This document shows, one piece after another, positions 1 through 7,649 of a stretch of DNA of 50,286 bases. The notes beneath the pieces were generated by a model that saw only the letters and a program-made list of their open reading frames with translations, did no database searches and was not told the origin of the DNA. Position 1 is the stretch's first letter; each line of letters begins with the position of its first letter. The stretch lies in assembly GCF_014196915.1 (NCBI RefSeq), contig NZ_JACIEP010000024.1:1-50286 (forward strand), read 5' to 3'. This DNA is from Dysgonomonas hofstadii (GTDB lineage: Bacteria; Bacteroidota; Bacteroidia; Bacteroidales; Dysgonomonadaceae). Position numbers and translations under genes: made by a program.

Positions 1-2
1 TA

Positions 3-1175
3 CAACCTTTAAAACAGTTGAAGCATTTTAAAAGGCTTTACCTGAAGAAAGGGGAGGAAAAGCGTATATCCTTTTTCATCACCAAAGACGACCTGGCAAT
101 AATCAATAAAGATATGCAGGCGGTGGTGGAATCAGGTGACTTCACTATTATGATAGGGGCTGATTCGAATGATATAAAATTGACCGAAGTGATTGCAGTT
201 GATGACCGTAAAGGTATTCTGGAGGAAGAATTTGTTGACACTGCAAAGCTTCCGTCCGTTCATTCGGCAACAATAGAGGAGACCCCAACAGGCTTGGTGA
301 CTGCTTTCTTCGGAGGAGAGTATGAAGGTCATTCGAATGTAGGTATTTATGTGAGCCGGCAAGTTGATTCTCACTGGACAACTCCTGTAAGAGTTGCTGA
401 AGGTATTGTAAATGCCACAGAGAAAAAAGCTTGTTACAATCCTGTCCTTTACCAGGTGCCGGGTAAAGAATTGATTTTGTTCTATAAAACAGGCAATAAT
501 GTACAGGACTGGACAGGATATTTAATACGTTCGTTCGATCATGGCGTCACCTGGTCTGCACCCGAAGCTTTACCCGAAGGTTTCCTGGGTCCGACTAAGA
601 ACCGGCCGTTATTGGTAGATGGAACACTGATCTGCGGTTCAAGCACAGAGAATAAAGGCTGGCAGGTGCATTTCGAATTTACGAAAAATTCGGGCAAAAC
701 ATGGAGTAAAACCCAGCCGCTCAATGATAATAAATGGGATATCATTCAACCATCTATACTGAGCCACAAGGATGGAAGATTGCAGATGTTATGCCGTTCC
801 CGAAACGGAGCAGTGGTTTCATCGTTTTCGTCAGATAAAGGGAAATCATGGGGAGAACCTTTCGCTTTGGATTTGCCAAATAATAACTCCGGCATCGATG
901 CCATAACGTTACAGGACGGCCGTTTTCTGATCGTATACAATCATGTAAAAGCTTCGGAAAGCGCCTATCTGGATAAAAAGCGGACACCATTGAATGTCGC
1001 TGTATCTGAAGACGGCATCCATTGGACAGAATCTCTGGTTCTGGAAGATTCTCCAGTTAAAGAATATTCTTATCCTTCAGTAATACAAGGCAAAGACGGA
1101 ATGATACACATCGTTTACACCTGGCGGAGAGAGAAAATAAAATATGTCAAAGTCGATCCTACCCAGTTACTCTAG
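3..1175 (+). CDS. GH3 C-terminal domain fused to BNR/sialidase-like domain (5' partial)
   Basis: The frame is open from the window edge, so the start lies upstream. The first 60 or so residues (from QPLKQLKHFKRLYLKKGEEK, ending near DIKLTEVIAV) match the fibronectin-III-like C-terminal domain of GH3 beta-glucosidases. The remaining 320 residues form a BNR/sialidase-like beta-propeller of the 'predicted neuraminidase' type (COG4692), with Asp-box-like motifs SFDHGVTW, TKNSGKTW, SSDKGKSW and SEDGIHW and an ending YTWRREKIKYVKVD. No stop separates the two parts. Such propellers act on or bind terminal sugars; the true substrate cannot be told here, and sialidase activity is not assured. It sits 26 bp before a GH92 gene on the same strand, so probably co-transcribed as part of a glycan-degradation cluster. 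Fold assignment is confident, function less so. Confidence 0.8.
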   Translation, partial: QPLKQLKHFKRLYLKKGEEKRISFFITKDDLAIINKDMQAVVESGDFTIMIGADSNDIKLTEVIAVDDRKGILEEEFVDTAKLPSVHSATIEETPTGLVTAFFGGEYEGHSNVGIYVSRQVDSHWTTPVRVAEGIVNATEKKACYNPVLYQVPGKELILFYKTGNNVQDWTGYLIRSFDHGVTWSAPEALPEGFLGPTKNRPLLVDGTLICGSSTENKGWQVHFEFTKNSGKTWSKTQPLNDNKWDIIQPSILSHKDGRLQMLCRSRNGAVVSSFSSDKGKSWGEPFALDLPNNNSGIDAITLQDGRFLIVYNHVKASESAYLDKKRTPLNVAVSEDGIHWTESLVLEDSPVKEYSYPSVIQGKDGMIHIVYTWRREKIKYVKVDPTQLL

Positions 1176-1201
1176 TCTTTACTTTCTAAACAGATATTAT
1201 T

Positions 1202-3466
1202 ATGAAATTCTCAACTTTTCTGAAAAGCTTTACAATATGCGGATTAATAACGATAAGTTCCTGCAGCACAACCGATAAAAACACGAACTCCTCATCAGAC
1301 CTTGTTCAGTATGTAGATCCATATATCGGCACAGGAGATCACGGCCATGTTTTTATGGGAGCGAATGTCCCATTTGGACTGGTTCAGTTGGGGCCGACTA
1401 ATCTGAGCTCAGGATGGGACTGGTGTTCGGGGTATCATTATTCAGACTCAACCATTCTGGGTTTCGGACATATGCATCTGAGTGGTACAGGTATCGGCGA
1501 TCTGGGAGATATCAGTTTAATGCCTGTAATCGGAGATGTTAAGCTGACCAAAGGCACATTGCCTGACGAATCTACAGGGCTTTACTCCTATTTTTCCCAT
1601 GACAAGGAAAAAGCCCAGGCCGGATATTATTCGGTACATTTAGATCGCTTTGGCATAGATGTGGAACTTACTGCTACCAAGCGGGTTGGTTTTCATAAAT
1701 ATACATTTCCTCAAACGGACGATGCCAGAATAATCATCGATCTGGAAAGGGGTATAGGATGGGATTGTCCGACTAAAGGATTCCTCCAACATGAAAATGA
1801 CAGTGTAGTCTCGGGGTACCGCTATTCAAGAGGATGGGCTAAAGATCAACGGATTTACTTTATTGCTGTATTTTCCAAGCCTATCAAGGAATTCTCTGTT
1901 TTAGATACCGTACGGATCAGTGACACCCGGAATGAAGAAATGAGAAGCGTCTTTGGGCAGGTATATCTATCTGATGTGAAAGCAGAAGAACCCATATATG
2001 TAAAGGTTGCATTGTCGCCGGTTAGCATCGATAACGCAAAACTGAATTTGCAAGCAGAGTTACCCAGCTGGGATTTTGATAAAACTGTGAAAAACGCCTC
2101 TGACGCATGGAATGAAGAATTGAATAAAATAGTTATAGAAACAGAAGATATACACGTTAAGCGGACTTTCTATACGGCATTATACCATACTATGATTGCA
2201 CCATCCGAATTCTGTGACGTTAACGGAGATTACTACGGGGCAGATCAGAAGTATCACACGAATGACGGCTTTACCAATTACACGACATTTTCCCTGTGGG
2301 ATACTTACCGGGCTGCACATCCGCTGATGACACTGATCCATCCCGAAAAAATGAGTGACATCATCAATACGATGCTTACTATTTATAAGCAACAAGGCAA
2401 ATTACCGGTCTGGCATTTAGTGGGAAATGAAACCGACTGTATGGTAGGCAATCCCGGTATTCCTGTTGTAGCAGACGCTATACTGAAAGGTTATGATGGG
2501 TTCGATCAGGAACTGGCCTATGAAGCCATGAAGAATTCGGCTATGCTGAACGACAGGGGAATGAACTGGCTCAAAGAATACGGTTATATACCTTATGATA
2601 AAGAGATTAGCTACGAAACTGTCGCCAAAGGTCTGGAATACGCATTAGCCGATTGGTCATTGGCTCAGGTAGCAAAGAAACTGGAGAAGAAAGAGGACTA
2701 TGAATATTTCTACAAAAGAAGCCTCTCATACAAGTATTATTTTGATCCTAAAACAAAATTTATGCGTGGTTTATCATCGAATGGAAAATTTCGCGAACCA
2801 TTTAACCCAGTGAAATCAAGCCATCAAGGAGATGATTATACCGAGGGCAATGCATGGCAATATACATGGCTTGTACCACACGATATTCCGGGTTTAATCA
2901 ATCTGATGGGCGGACGTGATACTTTTATTCAAAAACTTGACTCACTTTTTATAGTACAAGGAGACTTAGGAGAGGAAGCTTCACCCGATATCTCGGGTCT
3001 GATAGGGCAATATGCACATGGTAACGAACCAAGCCATCATATCTTATATATGTATCCGTATGTGAATCAACCATGGAAAACAGCAGAGAAAGTACGGCAG
3101 GTCATGTCGGAACTATATCATGATCAGCCAGCGGGACTTTCGGGAAATGAGGATGTAGGCCAGATGTCAGCCTGGTATATTCTTTCTGCTTTAGGCTTCT
3201 ACCAGGTAGAACCTGCCGGAGGAAAGTATATATTTGGCAGTCCTATAGTGGATGAAGCCGTTATCCGGATAAAAGATGGCAAAAGCTTTAAAATAGTCGT
3301 AAACGATAATAGTCCGGAAAACAGATATATCCAGCATATCACTTTAAATAGCAAATCATTCAATAATTATTATATAAACTTTAGCGATATTATGAATGGA
3401 GGAATTCTTGAAATGACGATGGGGCCGTCACCTTCCAAAACATGGGGCTTAAATAATATTGAATAA
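1202..3466 (+). CDS. GH92 alpha-mannosidase lipoprotein
   Basis: This is a 754-residue GH92 exo-alpha-mannosidase, a calcium-dependent inverting family that trims alpha-1,2/1,3/1,4/1,6-linked mannose. The N-terminus has a lipoprotein signal ending LITISSC, so it is likely anchored in the outer membrane or periplasm. Family motifs are present: YIGTGDHGHVF near the start, WDTYRAAHPL, EGNAWQYTW (E548, matching the general acid of BT3990), GNEPSHH and GNEDVGQMSAWY near residues 648-659. The position equivalent to the first base Asp (BT3990 D642) is Asn649 here, while the second Asp is kept (D651). Length is typical. It follows the GH3/BNR gene by 26 bp. It is very similar to the partial GH92 at the right end of the window (49008 on) and more distant from the GH92 at 44715. 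Linkage specificity cannot be read from sequence. Confidence 0.95.
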   Translation: MKFSTFLKSFTICGLITISSCSTTDKNTNSSSDLVQYVDPYIGTGDHGHVFMGANVPFGLVQLGPTNLSSGWDWCSGYHYSDSTILGFGHMHLSGTGIGDLGDISLMPVIGDVKLTKGTLPDESTGLYSYFSHDKEKAQAGYYSVHLDRFGIDVELTATKRVGFHKYTFPQTDDARIIIDLERGIGWDCPTKGFLQHENDSVVSGYRYSRGWAKDQRIYFIAVFSKPIKEFSVLDTVRISDTRNEEMRSVFGQVYLSDVKAEEPIYVKVALSPVSIDNAKLNLQAELPSWDFDKTVKNASDAWNEELNKIVIETEDIHVKRTFYTALYHTMIAPSEFCDVNGDYYGADQKYHTNDGFTNYTTFSLWDTYRAAHPLMTLIHPEKMSDIINTMLTIYKQQGKLPVWHLVGNETDCMVGNPGIPVVADAILKGYDGFDQELAYEAMKNSAMLNDRGMNWLKEYGYIPYDKEISYETVAKGLEYALADWSLAQVAKKLEKKEDYEYFYKRSLSYKYYFDPKTKFMRGLSSNGKFREPFNPVKSSHQGDDYTEGNAWQYTWLVPHDIPGLINLMGGRDTFIQKLDSLFIVQGDLGEEASPDISGLIGQYAHGNEPSHHILYMYPYVNQPWKTAEKVRQVMSELYHDQPAGLSGNEDVGQMSAWYILSALGFYQVEPAGGKYIFGSPIVDEAVIRIKDGKSFKIVVNDNSPENRYIQHITLNSKSFNNYYINFSDIMNGGILEMTMGPSPSKTWGLNNIE

Positions 3467-3473
3467 AATAAAA

Positions 3474-3504
3474 AAAATCCTATTACACACAACATAAGGA
3501 TTTT
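3474..3504 (+). terminator. possible weak terminator after GH92
   Basis: An 8-bp stem AAAATCCT/AGGATTTT with a 15-nt loop lies 8 bp after the GH92 stop, ending in only four T. The long loop and short T run make it a weak call. Confidence 0.35.
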
Positions 3505-3520
3505 GATTAAGGTGGGAAGA

Positions 3521-3666
3521 GGCTGTCCCAAAAGTAAGATTACACTATCAAAGTGTTACTTTCTTTTGTCATTCTGAGTGTAACGAAGAATCTCAACTCT
3601 CAAAAGAAGATCCTTCACTCCGTTCAGGATGACAGAAAGAAATCAAAAATTACTTTTGGAACAGCC
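3521..3666. repeat. 146-bp palindromic MITE-like repeat
   Basis: The ends are inverted repeats, GGCTGTCCCAAAAGTAA (3521-3537) and TTACTTTTGGAACAGCC (3650-3666), with one mismatch in 17. Inside lies a second inverted pair, 3566-3593 against 3608-3635, containing the word GTCATYCTGARYG that recurs as a dispersed repeat in many Bacteroidetes genomes. The whole segment can fold into one long hairpin. It sits between the convergent GH92 and mscS genes. There is no coding content; the 81-codon open frame across it is not credible. It is probably a non-autonomous mobile repeat and might also stop transcription from both sides. Confidence 0.75.
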
Positions 3667-3753
3667 CCTTTTGAGATAATATATCAATCTCATCTAATTT
3701 GCAAAATGAAATTTTTGGTAAGAATAATTCAACCATCTTTATTTTCAGTATCC

Positions 3754-5610
3754 CTATGCTTCTTTTCTCTTTTTAATATATTCGGGAGGCATTGCTAACG
3801 GATTGCCATCGCGTTCTGCATAATAATGAGGGGACATTAGTTCTATTCCGGCTTCATTAGCCTTATCATGTATCGTCTGATGCAGATCAGAATAGAGCTG
3901 CGCCAGTTTATTCGCATCTTTTATATATGCATTTATCTGATAAACGGCATAATAATCATGAAGCTCCGTCTCCAACACAAACGGTTCGGGTTTCGATAAT
4001 ACACCAGGGGTAGCTAACGCACTATTAATAAGTAAATCTAAAACTTCCTCTTTTGGCACTTCATATCCGAATGTCACTTTAGAGTGAATGATCAATCCAT
4101 AATCACGGGCAGAGCTACTATAATTGGTTGTATGAGAAGACATTATAAAAGAGTTGGGTATTGTCACAACTTCATTTTTAGGCGTACGTATGCGGGTGAC
4201 AAATGGAGTCTTCTCTATAACATTTCCTTCTGTCTCGCCTAATTTAATACGATCACCAATCCTGAAAGGACGCATATAAGTAATGACGAGACCTGCAATA
4301 ATATTGGCAATAGCTGTACTCGATCCCAGAGAAACAATTAGTCCCACAAAAACCGAAATACCCTGAAACACACCGGAATTCGATCCCGGCAAATAAGGAT
4401 ATATCATTGCAATCATAAAGACGTACAACAGGAATCGTATAATATTGAAAGTCGGTTGAGCCCAGTCTGGATAAAAACCTGTAATTTTCAGCTTCTCACT
4501 TTCTATTTCTCCGGCAATATATTCTACCCCCTTTATCAAATACTTAATTGCATAATAAATTACGACAATAACAAATAAATTGGGCACATAGCTAAAAATG
4601 GATTTCACAATCATTTTGATTGGATTGATCACATAACCAAATATCTCAACAGCCAGATCTTCTGTTTGTGGAAAAATAGAAAACAGTATAGGTACACTTA
4701 TAACAAGTTGTAATAAAATGATAGCATAACGGAGTAAGTTAGAAAAGAATAACAAAACTCTTCCTTGCTTATGCGTATTAAGAAATTCATAATCGCGTAT
4801 CTTTATTGACTTTAGCTTATTTAAAGACAACCATGTTATCTTACGGCGAAGCTTTCTGAAAAGATAATTTGTTGCTCTCCATAAAAGTACCTGCAGAATA
4901 ATTACAAGAATAAAAGCTCCGATGTGCTTAAGCACCTGCAAAACACTATACTCTTTTTTCAATTCTGTAATTTTGGCTGCTATTACCGGAATATAACTAT
5001 GCGCCAGGCTATCGCGCGATACATTTTGCCAGAGTGCATCCTGGTCAGTCACTGAAAAAACTACCCTGTTTCCGTACATTATATCTGTTAGATTTTCAGT
5101 ATCCAGCAAATACAACGAATCTGTTTTAAAACTATAATCCTGCCCTATATCCTTTATAATATTCTGTACGTTTTCGGCACGTGTATGCGGAGTGGTGCCT
5201 CCACGTGGCGAATAGATATAAAATAATGTATCGTACTTTACAACAACTGGTACCCCGGGAGTCAAGGCTCTCAAAGAATCTATTCTCTTTCGTTGAGCAG
5301 CTCTGCGAAGAGAATCATTTTTGAAACTGGAGTTAGCATTATCAAGCTTACCTACCAAAACTATTTCATTTAGCTTCATTTGCTGCAACTGCAGACTAAG
5401 CTCTTCTAAGCGAATAGAATCTAAACGCATCCTTTCTGATACAGAAAGAGAAGCCGTATCTCTACGTAACGTATCCGCTTTTTGCTCAACTTTATTACCA
5501 GTTAATAACTCCTTAGCTTTTTCTCTTAATTGCGCCTCAACCGGCTGAAAAGAAAATATAATACCGAATAGCATCAGAAAATATCTGATAAATAGCCTTG
5601 TATAATTCAT
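3754..5610 (-). CDS. MscS-family mechanosensitive channel with periplasmic N-domain
   Basis: This 618-residue protein has a signal peptide (about 1-26, ending QPVEA), a periplasmic region rich in charged coiled-coil-like sequence (about 27-225), five or so membrane segments (from about 230), and the MscS pore and beta domain. The pore helix region reads GLIVSLGSSTAIANIIAGLV and is followed by RPFRIGDRI and VVTIPNS, all hallmarks of MscS. MscS channels sit in the inner membrane and release solutes on hypo-osmotic shock. It is about twice the length of E. coli MscS, as in the larger members with an added N-terminal domain. It stands alone, convergent with the GH92 gene on the other side of the palindromic repeat. 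Confidence 0.92.
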   Translation of the reverse strand: MNYTRLFIRYFLMLFGIIFSFQPVEAQLREKAKELLTGNKVEQKADTLRRDTASLSVSERMRLDSIRLEELSLQLQQMKLNEIVLVGKLDNANSSFKNDSLRRAAQRKRIDSLRALTPGVPVVVKYDTLFYIYSPRGGTTPHTRAENVQNIIKDIGQDYSFKTDSLYLLDTENLTDIMYGNRVVFSVTDQDALWQNVSRDSLAHSYIPVIAAKITELKKEYSVLQVLKHIGAFILVIILQVLLWRATNYLFRKLRRKITWLSLNKLKSIKIRDYEFLNTHKQGRVLLFFSNLLRYAIILLQLVISVPILFSIFPQTEDLAVEIFGYVINPIKMIVKSIFSYVPNLFVIVVIYYAIKYLIKGVEYIAGEIESEKLKITGFYPDWAQPTFNIIRFLLYVFMIAMIYPYLPGSNSGVFQGISVFVGLIVSLGSSTAIANIIAGLVITYMRPFRIGDRIKLGETEGNVIEKTPFVTRIRTPKNEVVTIPNSFIMSSHTTNYSSSARDYGLIIHSKVTFGYEVPKEEVLDLLINSALATPGVLSKPEPFVLETELHDYYAVYQINAYIKDANKLAQLYSDLHQTIHDKANEAGIELMSPHYYAERDGNPLAMPPEYIKKRKEA

Positions 5611-5730
5611 CTCAAAATATTACCTGTACAAACGTTTAAATAAATTATTCATAAGATTACAAAATTATAATCAAATAGGAATAAACAATCCGGACAATTT
5701 TCATTCGCTATGCGAAATTAAGGAAAAACT

Positions 5731-5761
5731 ATTGTACGATTGAAAAATATTATTAACTTTG
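5731..5761 (+). promoter_or_regulatory. Bacteroidetes-type promoter for tRNA-Asn
   Basis: A perfect -7 box TAACTTTG (5754-5761; consensus TAnnTTTG) is preceded at 19 nt by ATTG (5731-5734), close to the -33 consensus TTTG. The tRNA starts 28 bp later. The spacing fits the known Bacteroidetes primary-sigma promoter. Confidence 0.65.
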
Positions 5762-5789
5762 CAGCCGGATTTAAGAAAGCTATCTATAT

Positions 5790-5863
5790 TCTTCCTTAGC
5801 TCAGTCGGTTAGAGCATCTGACTGTTAATCAGAGGGTCCTTGGTTCAAGTCCAAGAGGAAGAG
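5790..5863 (+). tRNA. tRNA-Asn(GTT)
   Basis: A 74-nt cloverleaf: acceptor stem TCTTCCT/AGGAAGA, D arm GCTC...GAGC, anticodon stem TCTGA/TCAGA with loop CTGTTAA (anticodon GTT at 5824-5826), and T arm CTTGG-TTCAAGT-CCAAG. The discriminator base is G. CCA is not encoded. All stems pair fully. Confidence 0.97.
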
Positions 5864-5872
5864 CAAAAAATC

Positions 5873-5911
5873 AAGCAGTTATCAAAAACGATAGCTGCTT
5901 TTTATTTTTTT
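5873..5911 (+). terminator. terminator of tRNA-Asn
   Basis: An 11-bp stem AAGCAGTTATC/GATAGCTGCTT (one G-U pair) with a 6-nt loop is followed by a T-rich run, 10 bp after the tRNA. Confidence 0.85.
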
Positions 5912-6038
5912 CATCCTGCAAAATCCATTTTAAGGACAAATTTGGGATCAAACATATCAATCTGTTGTTATACCCTATCGTTAAAATATTGTATCATTTT
6001 TTGTTGATCGCTCAGTATGGCCTTTACAAAGAGAGTTC

Positions 6039-7649
6039 TTATTCTATTTGAGCAATGAATATTTCAAATGGATACAAAGTAAGGCTTTCTTCCTCCATTT
6101 GAACAGTTTTTCTGTTAGTGTTGGTAAATAATATCTTATAGTTTTCCCCGAAAATAAGTTTTTCTGTTTTTCGCTTCATAAAAGAAAAATTAAGCATTAC
6201 CAATATCTTTTCCTTATTTGTATACCGTTGGTATAACAGCAGGTTATTCGCACCATTATTGATGAAGCCTATATCTCCCTTGTATAAAGCTTCATGTTGT
6301 GCCCTTATTTCTATAAGTTGTTTAATCAAAAGGTATATCGAATCCGGTTTTTCTTTTTCCGCCTCTACGTTTACATTATTGTAATCCCTGTTAACGGGCA
6401 ACCAGGGTAAAACTTTGCTAAAACCTGCATATTCGCTGCCATCCCACTGCATGGGAGTCCTCATTTTATCCCGCCCTTTATAAAAAGGATAGAACATTTT
6501 ACCGTACCGGTCTCTGAGTTCGCAACGTTTTAAGGGGGTATTTTCCATCCCGATTTCGTCTCCGTAATAAATAAAGGGTGTACCTTTGAGTGTGAGCAAT
6601 AATGCCGCCAGCACTTTTGCTTTTCCTGATTTATAACAAGGAAGGAAATATCGCTTCAGATTGCGTCCTATATCGTGATTCGATATAAAAAAACAAGGCC
6701 AGCCCTTATCAGGAATACTTTGGTAATAATTTGTAATAATTTTGTAATATCGCTTCGCCTTAAAGAAAGAGAATACGAAGGAAAAGTCAAATGATAAATG
6801 AAGCATATCTGTCCCATCTCCTAAAAAACTGTTGACCAATGTGGAATTTCCCGGAGGAGGAGTATAAATTTCCCCTATGCTAACTTTATCTTTATATTCA
6901 TCAAGCAACAGCCTTAATTCTTTCAGCAATTGATATAGTTCAGGTTGATTCCTGTTATAAACTTTTTTATTGGATAACAAGTTATAGACAGGGTTGTTCT
7001 GAAAATGCTCGTCCTTGAACAATAAATTGATGACATCGAACCTTATTCCGTCTATCCCCATATCGAGCCAGTATTTTATCATCTCAAACATAGCCTGTTT
7101 TACTTCGGGATGTCTCCAATTCAGATCGGGCTGCACATTAAAAAAAGAATGATAGTAATATTCATTCGTTTTTTCATCAAGAGTCCATGCACTTTTCCCA
7201 AAATTAGTCCTCCAGTTATTTGGTTTCTTCCCTTCAATATTTTTATGCCAGATATACCAATCCCTTTTGGAATTATTTAGCGAAGATGATGATAGTTTAA
7301 ACCACGGATGCCGGCTGGATGTATGGTTTAATACCATATCCATGATGATTCTTATATTGAAGGAATGGGCTTTGTGCAACAATTCCCTGAAATCATCCAT
7401 TGTTCCATACACCGGATTTATGGAATAGTAATCGGATATATCGTAGCCTCCGTCTATCAATGGAGATTTGTAGATAGGAGAAAGCCAGACTGCATCTATA
7501 CCCAGTTCTTTCAGATAGCCGAGTTTCTGTATGATGCCTTGCAAATCACCCGTGCCATCAGCATTGCTATCTTTAAAACTTTGAGGGTATATGTGGTAGA
7601 TGATCCCATGTTTCCACCAGACAAACGATTCACTCTGTTGTTCAATCAT
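6039..7649 (-). CDS. GH13 alpha-glucosidase-type enzyme (oligo-1,6-glucosidase group)
   Basis: A 536-residue cytoplasmic (no signal peptide) GH13 alpha-amylase-family enzyme. Conserved regions: DMVLNH (104-109), QPDLN (173-177, the signature of the oligo-1,6-glucosidase subgroup), GIRFDV with nucleophile D205, SIGEIY with acid/base E260, and FISNHD with D326. Members hydrolyse or transfer short alpha-glucosides such as isomaltose, maltose, trehalose or sucrose; the exact substrate is not readable. The C-terminal domain is short, as usual for the subgroup. Its start codon overlaps the end of the PHP-glycosyltransferase gene by 8 bp, so the two are translationally coupled, which suggests that this enzyme acts on the sugar that its partner makes or competes for the same donor-derived glucan. 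Confidence 0.92.
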   Translation of the reverse strand: MIEQQSESFVWWKHGIIYHIYPQSFKDSNADGTGDLQGIIQKLGYLKELGIDAVWLSPIYKSPLIDGGYDISDYYSINPVYGTMDDFRELLHKAHSFNIRIIMDMVLNHTSSRHPWFKLSSSSLNNSKRDWYIWHKNIEGKKPNNWRTNFGKSAWTLDEKTNEYYYHSFFNVQPDLNWRHPEVKQAMFEMIKYWLDMGIDGIRFDVINLLFKDEHFQNNPVYNLLSNKKVYNRNQPELYQLLKELRLLLDEYKDKVSIGEIYTPPPGNSTLVNSFLGDGTDMLHLSFDFSFVFSFFKAKRYYKIITNYYQSIPDKGWPCFFISNHDIGRNLKRYFLPCYKSGKAKVLAALLLTLKGTPFIYYGDEIGMENTPLKRCELRDRYGKMFYPFYKGRDKMRTPMQWDGSEYAGFSKVLPWLPVNRDYNNVNVEAEKEKPDSIYLLIKQLIEIRAQHEALYKGDIGFINNGANNLLLYQRYTNKEKILVMLNFSFMKRKTEKLIFGENYKILFTNTNRKTVQMEEESLTLYPFEIFIAQIE

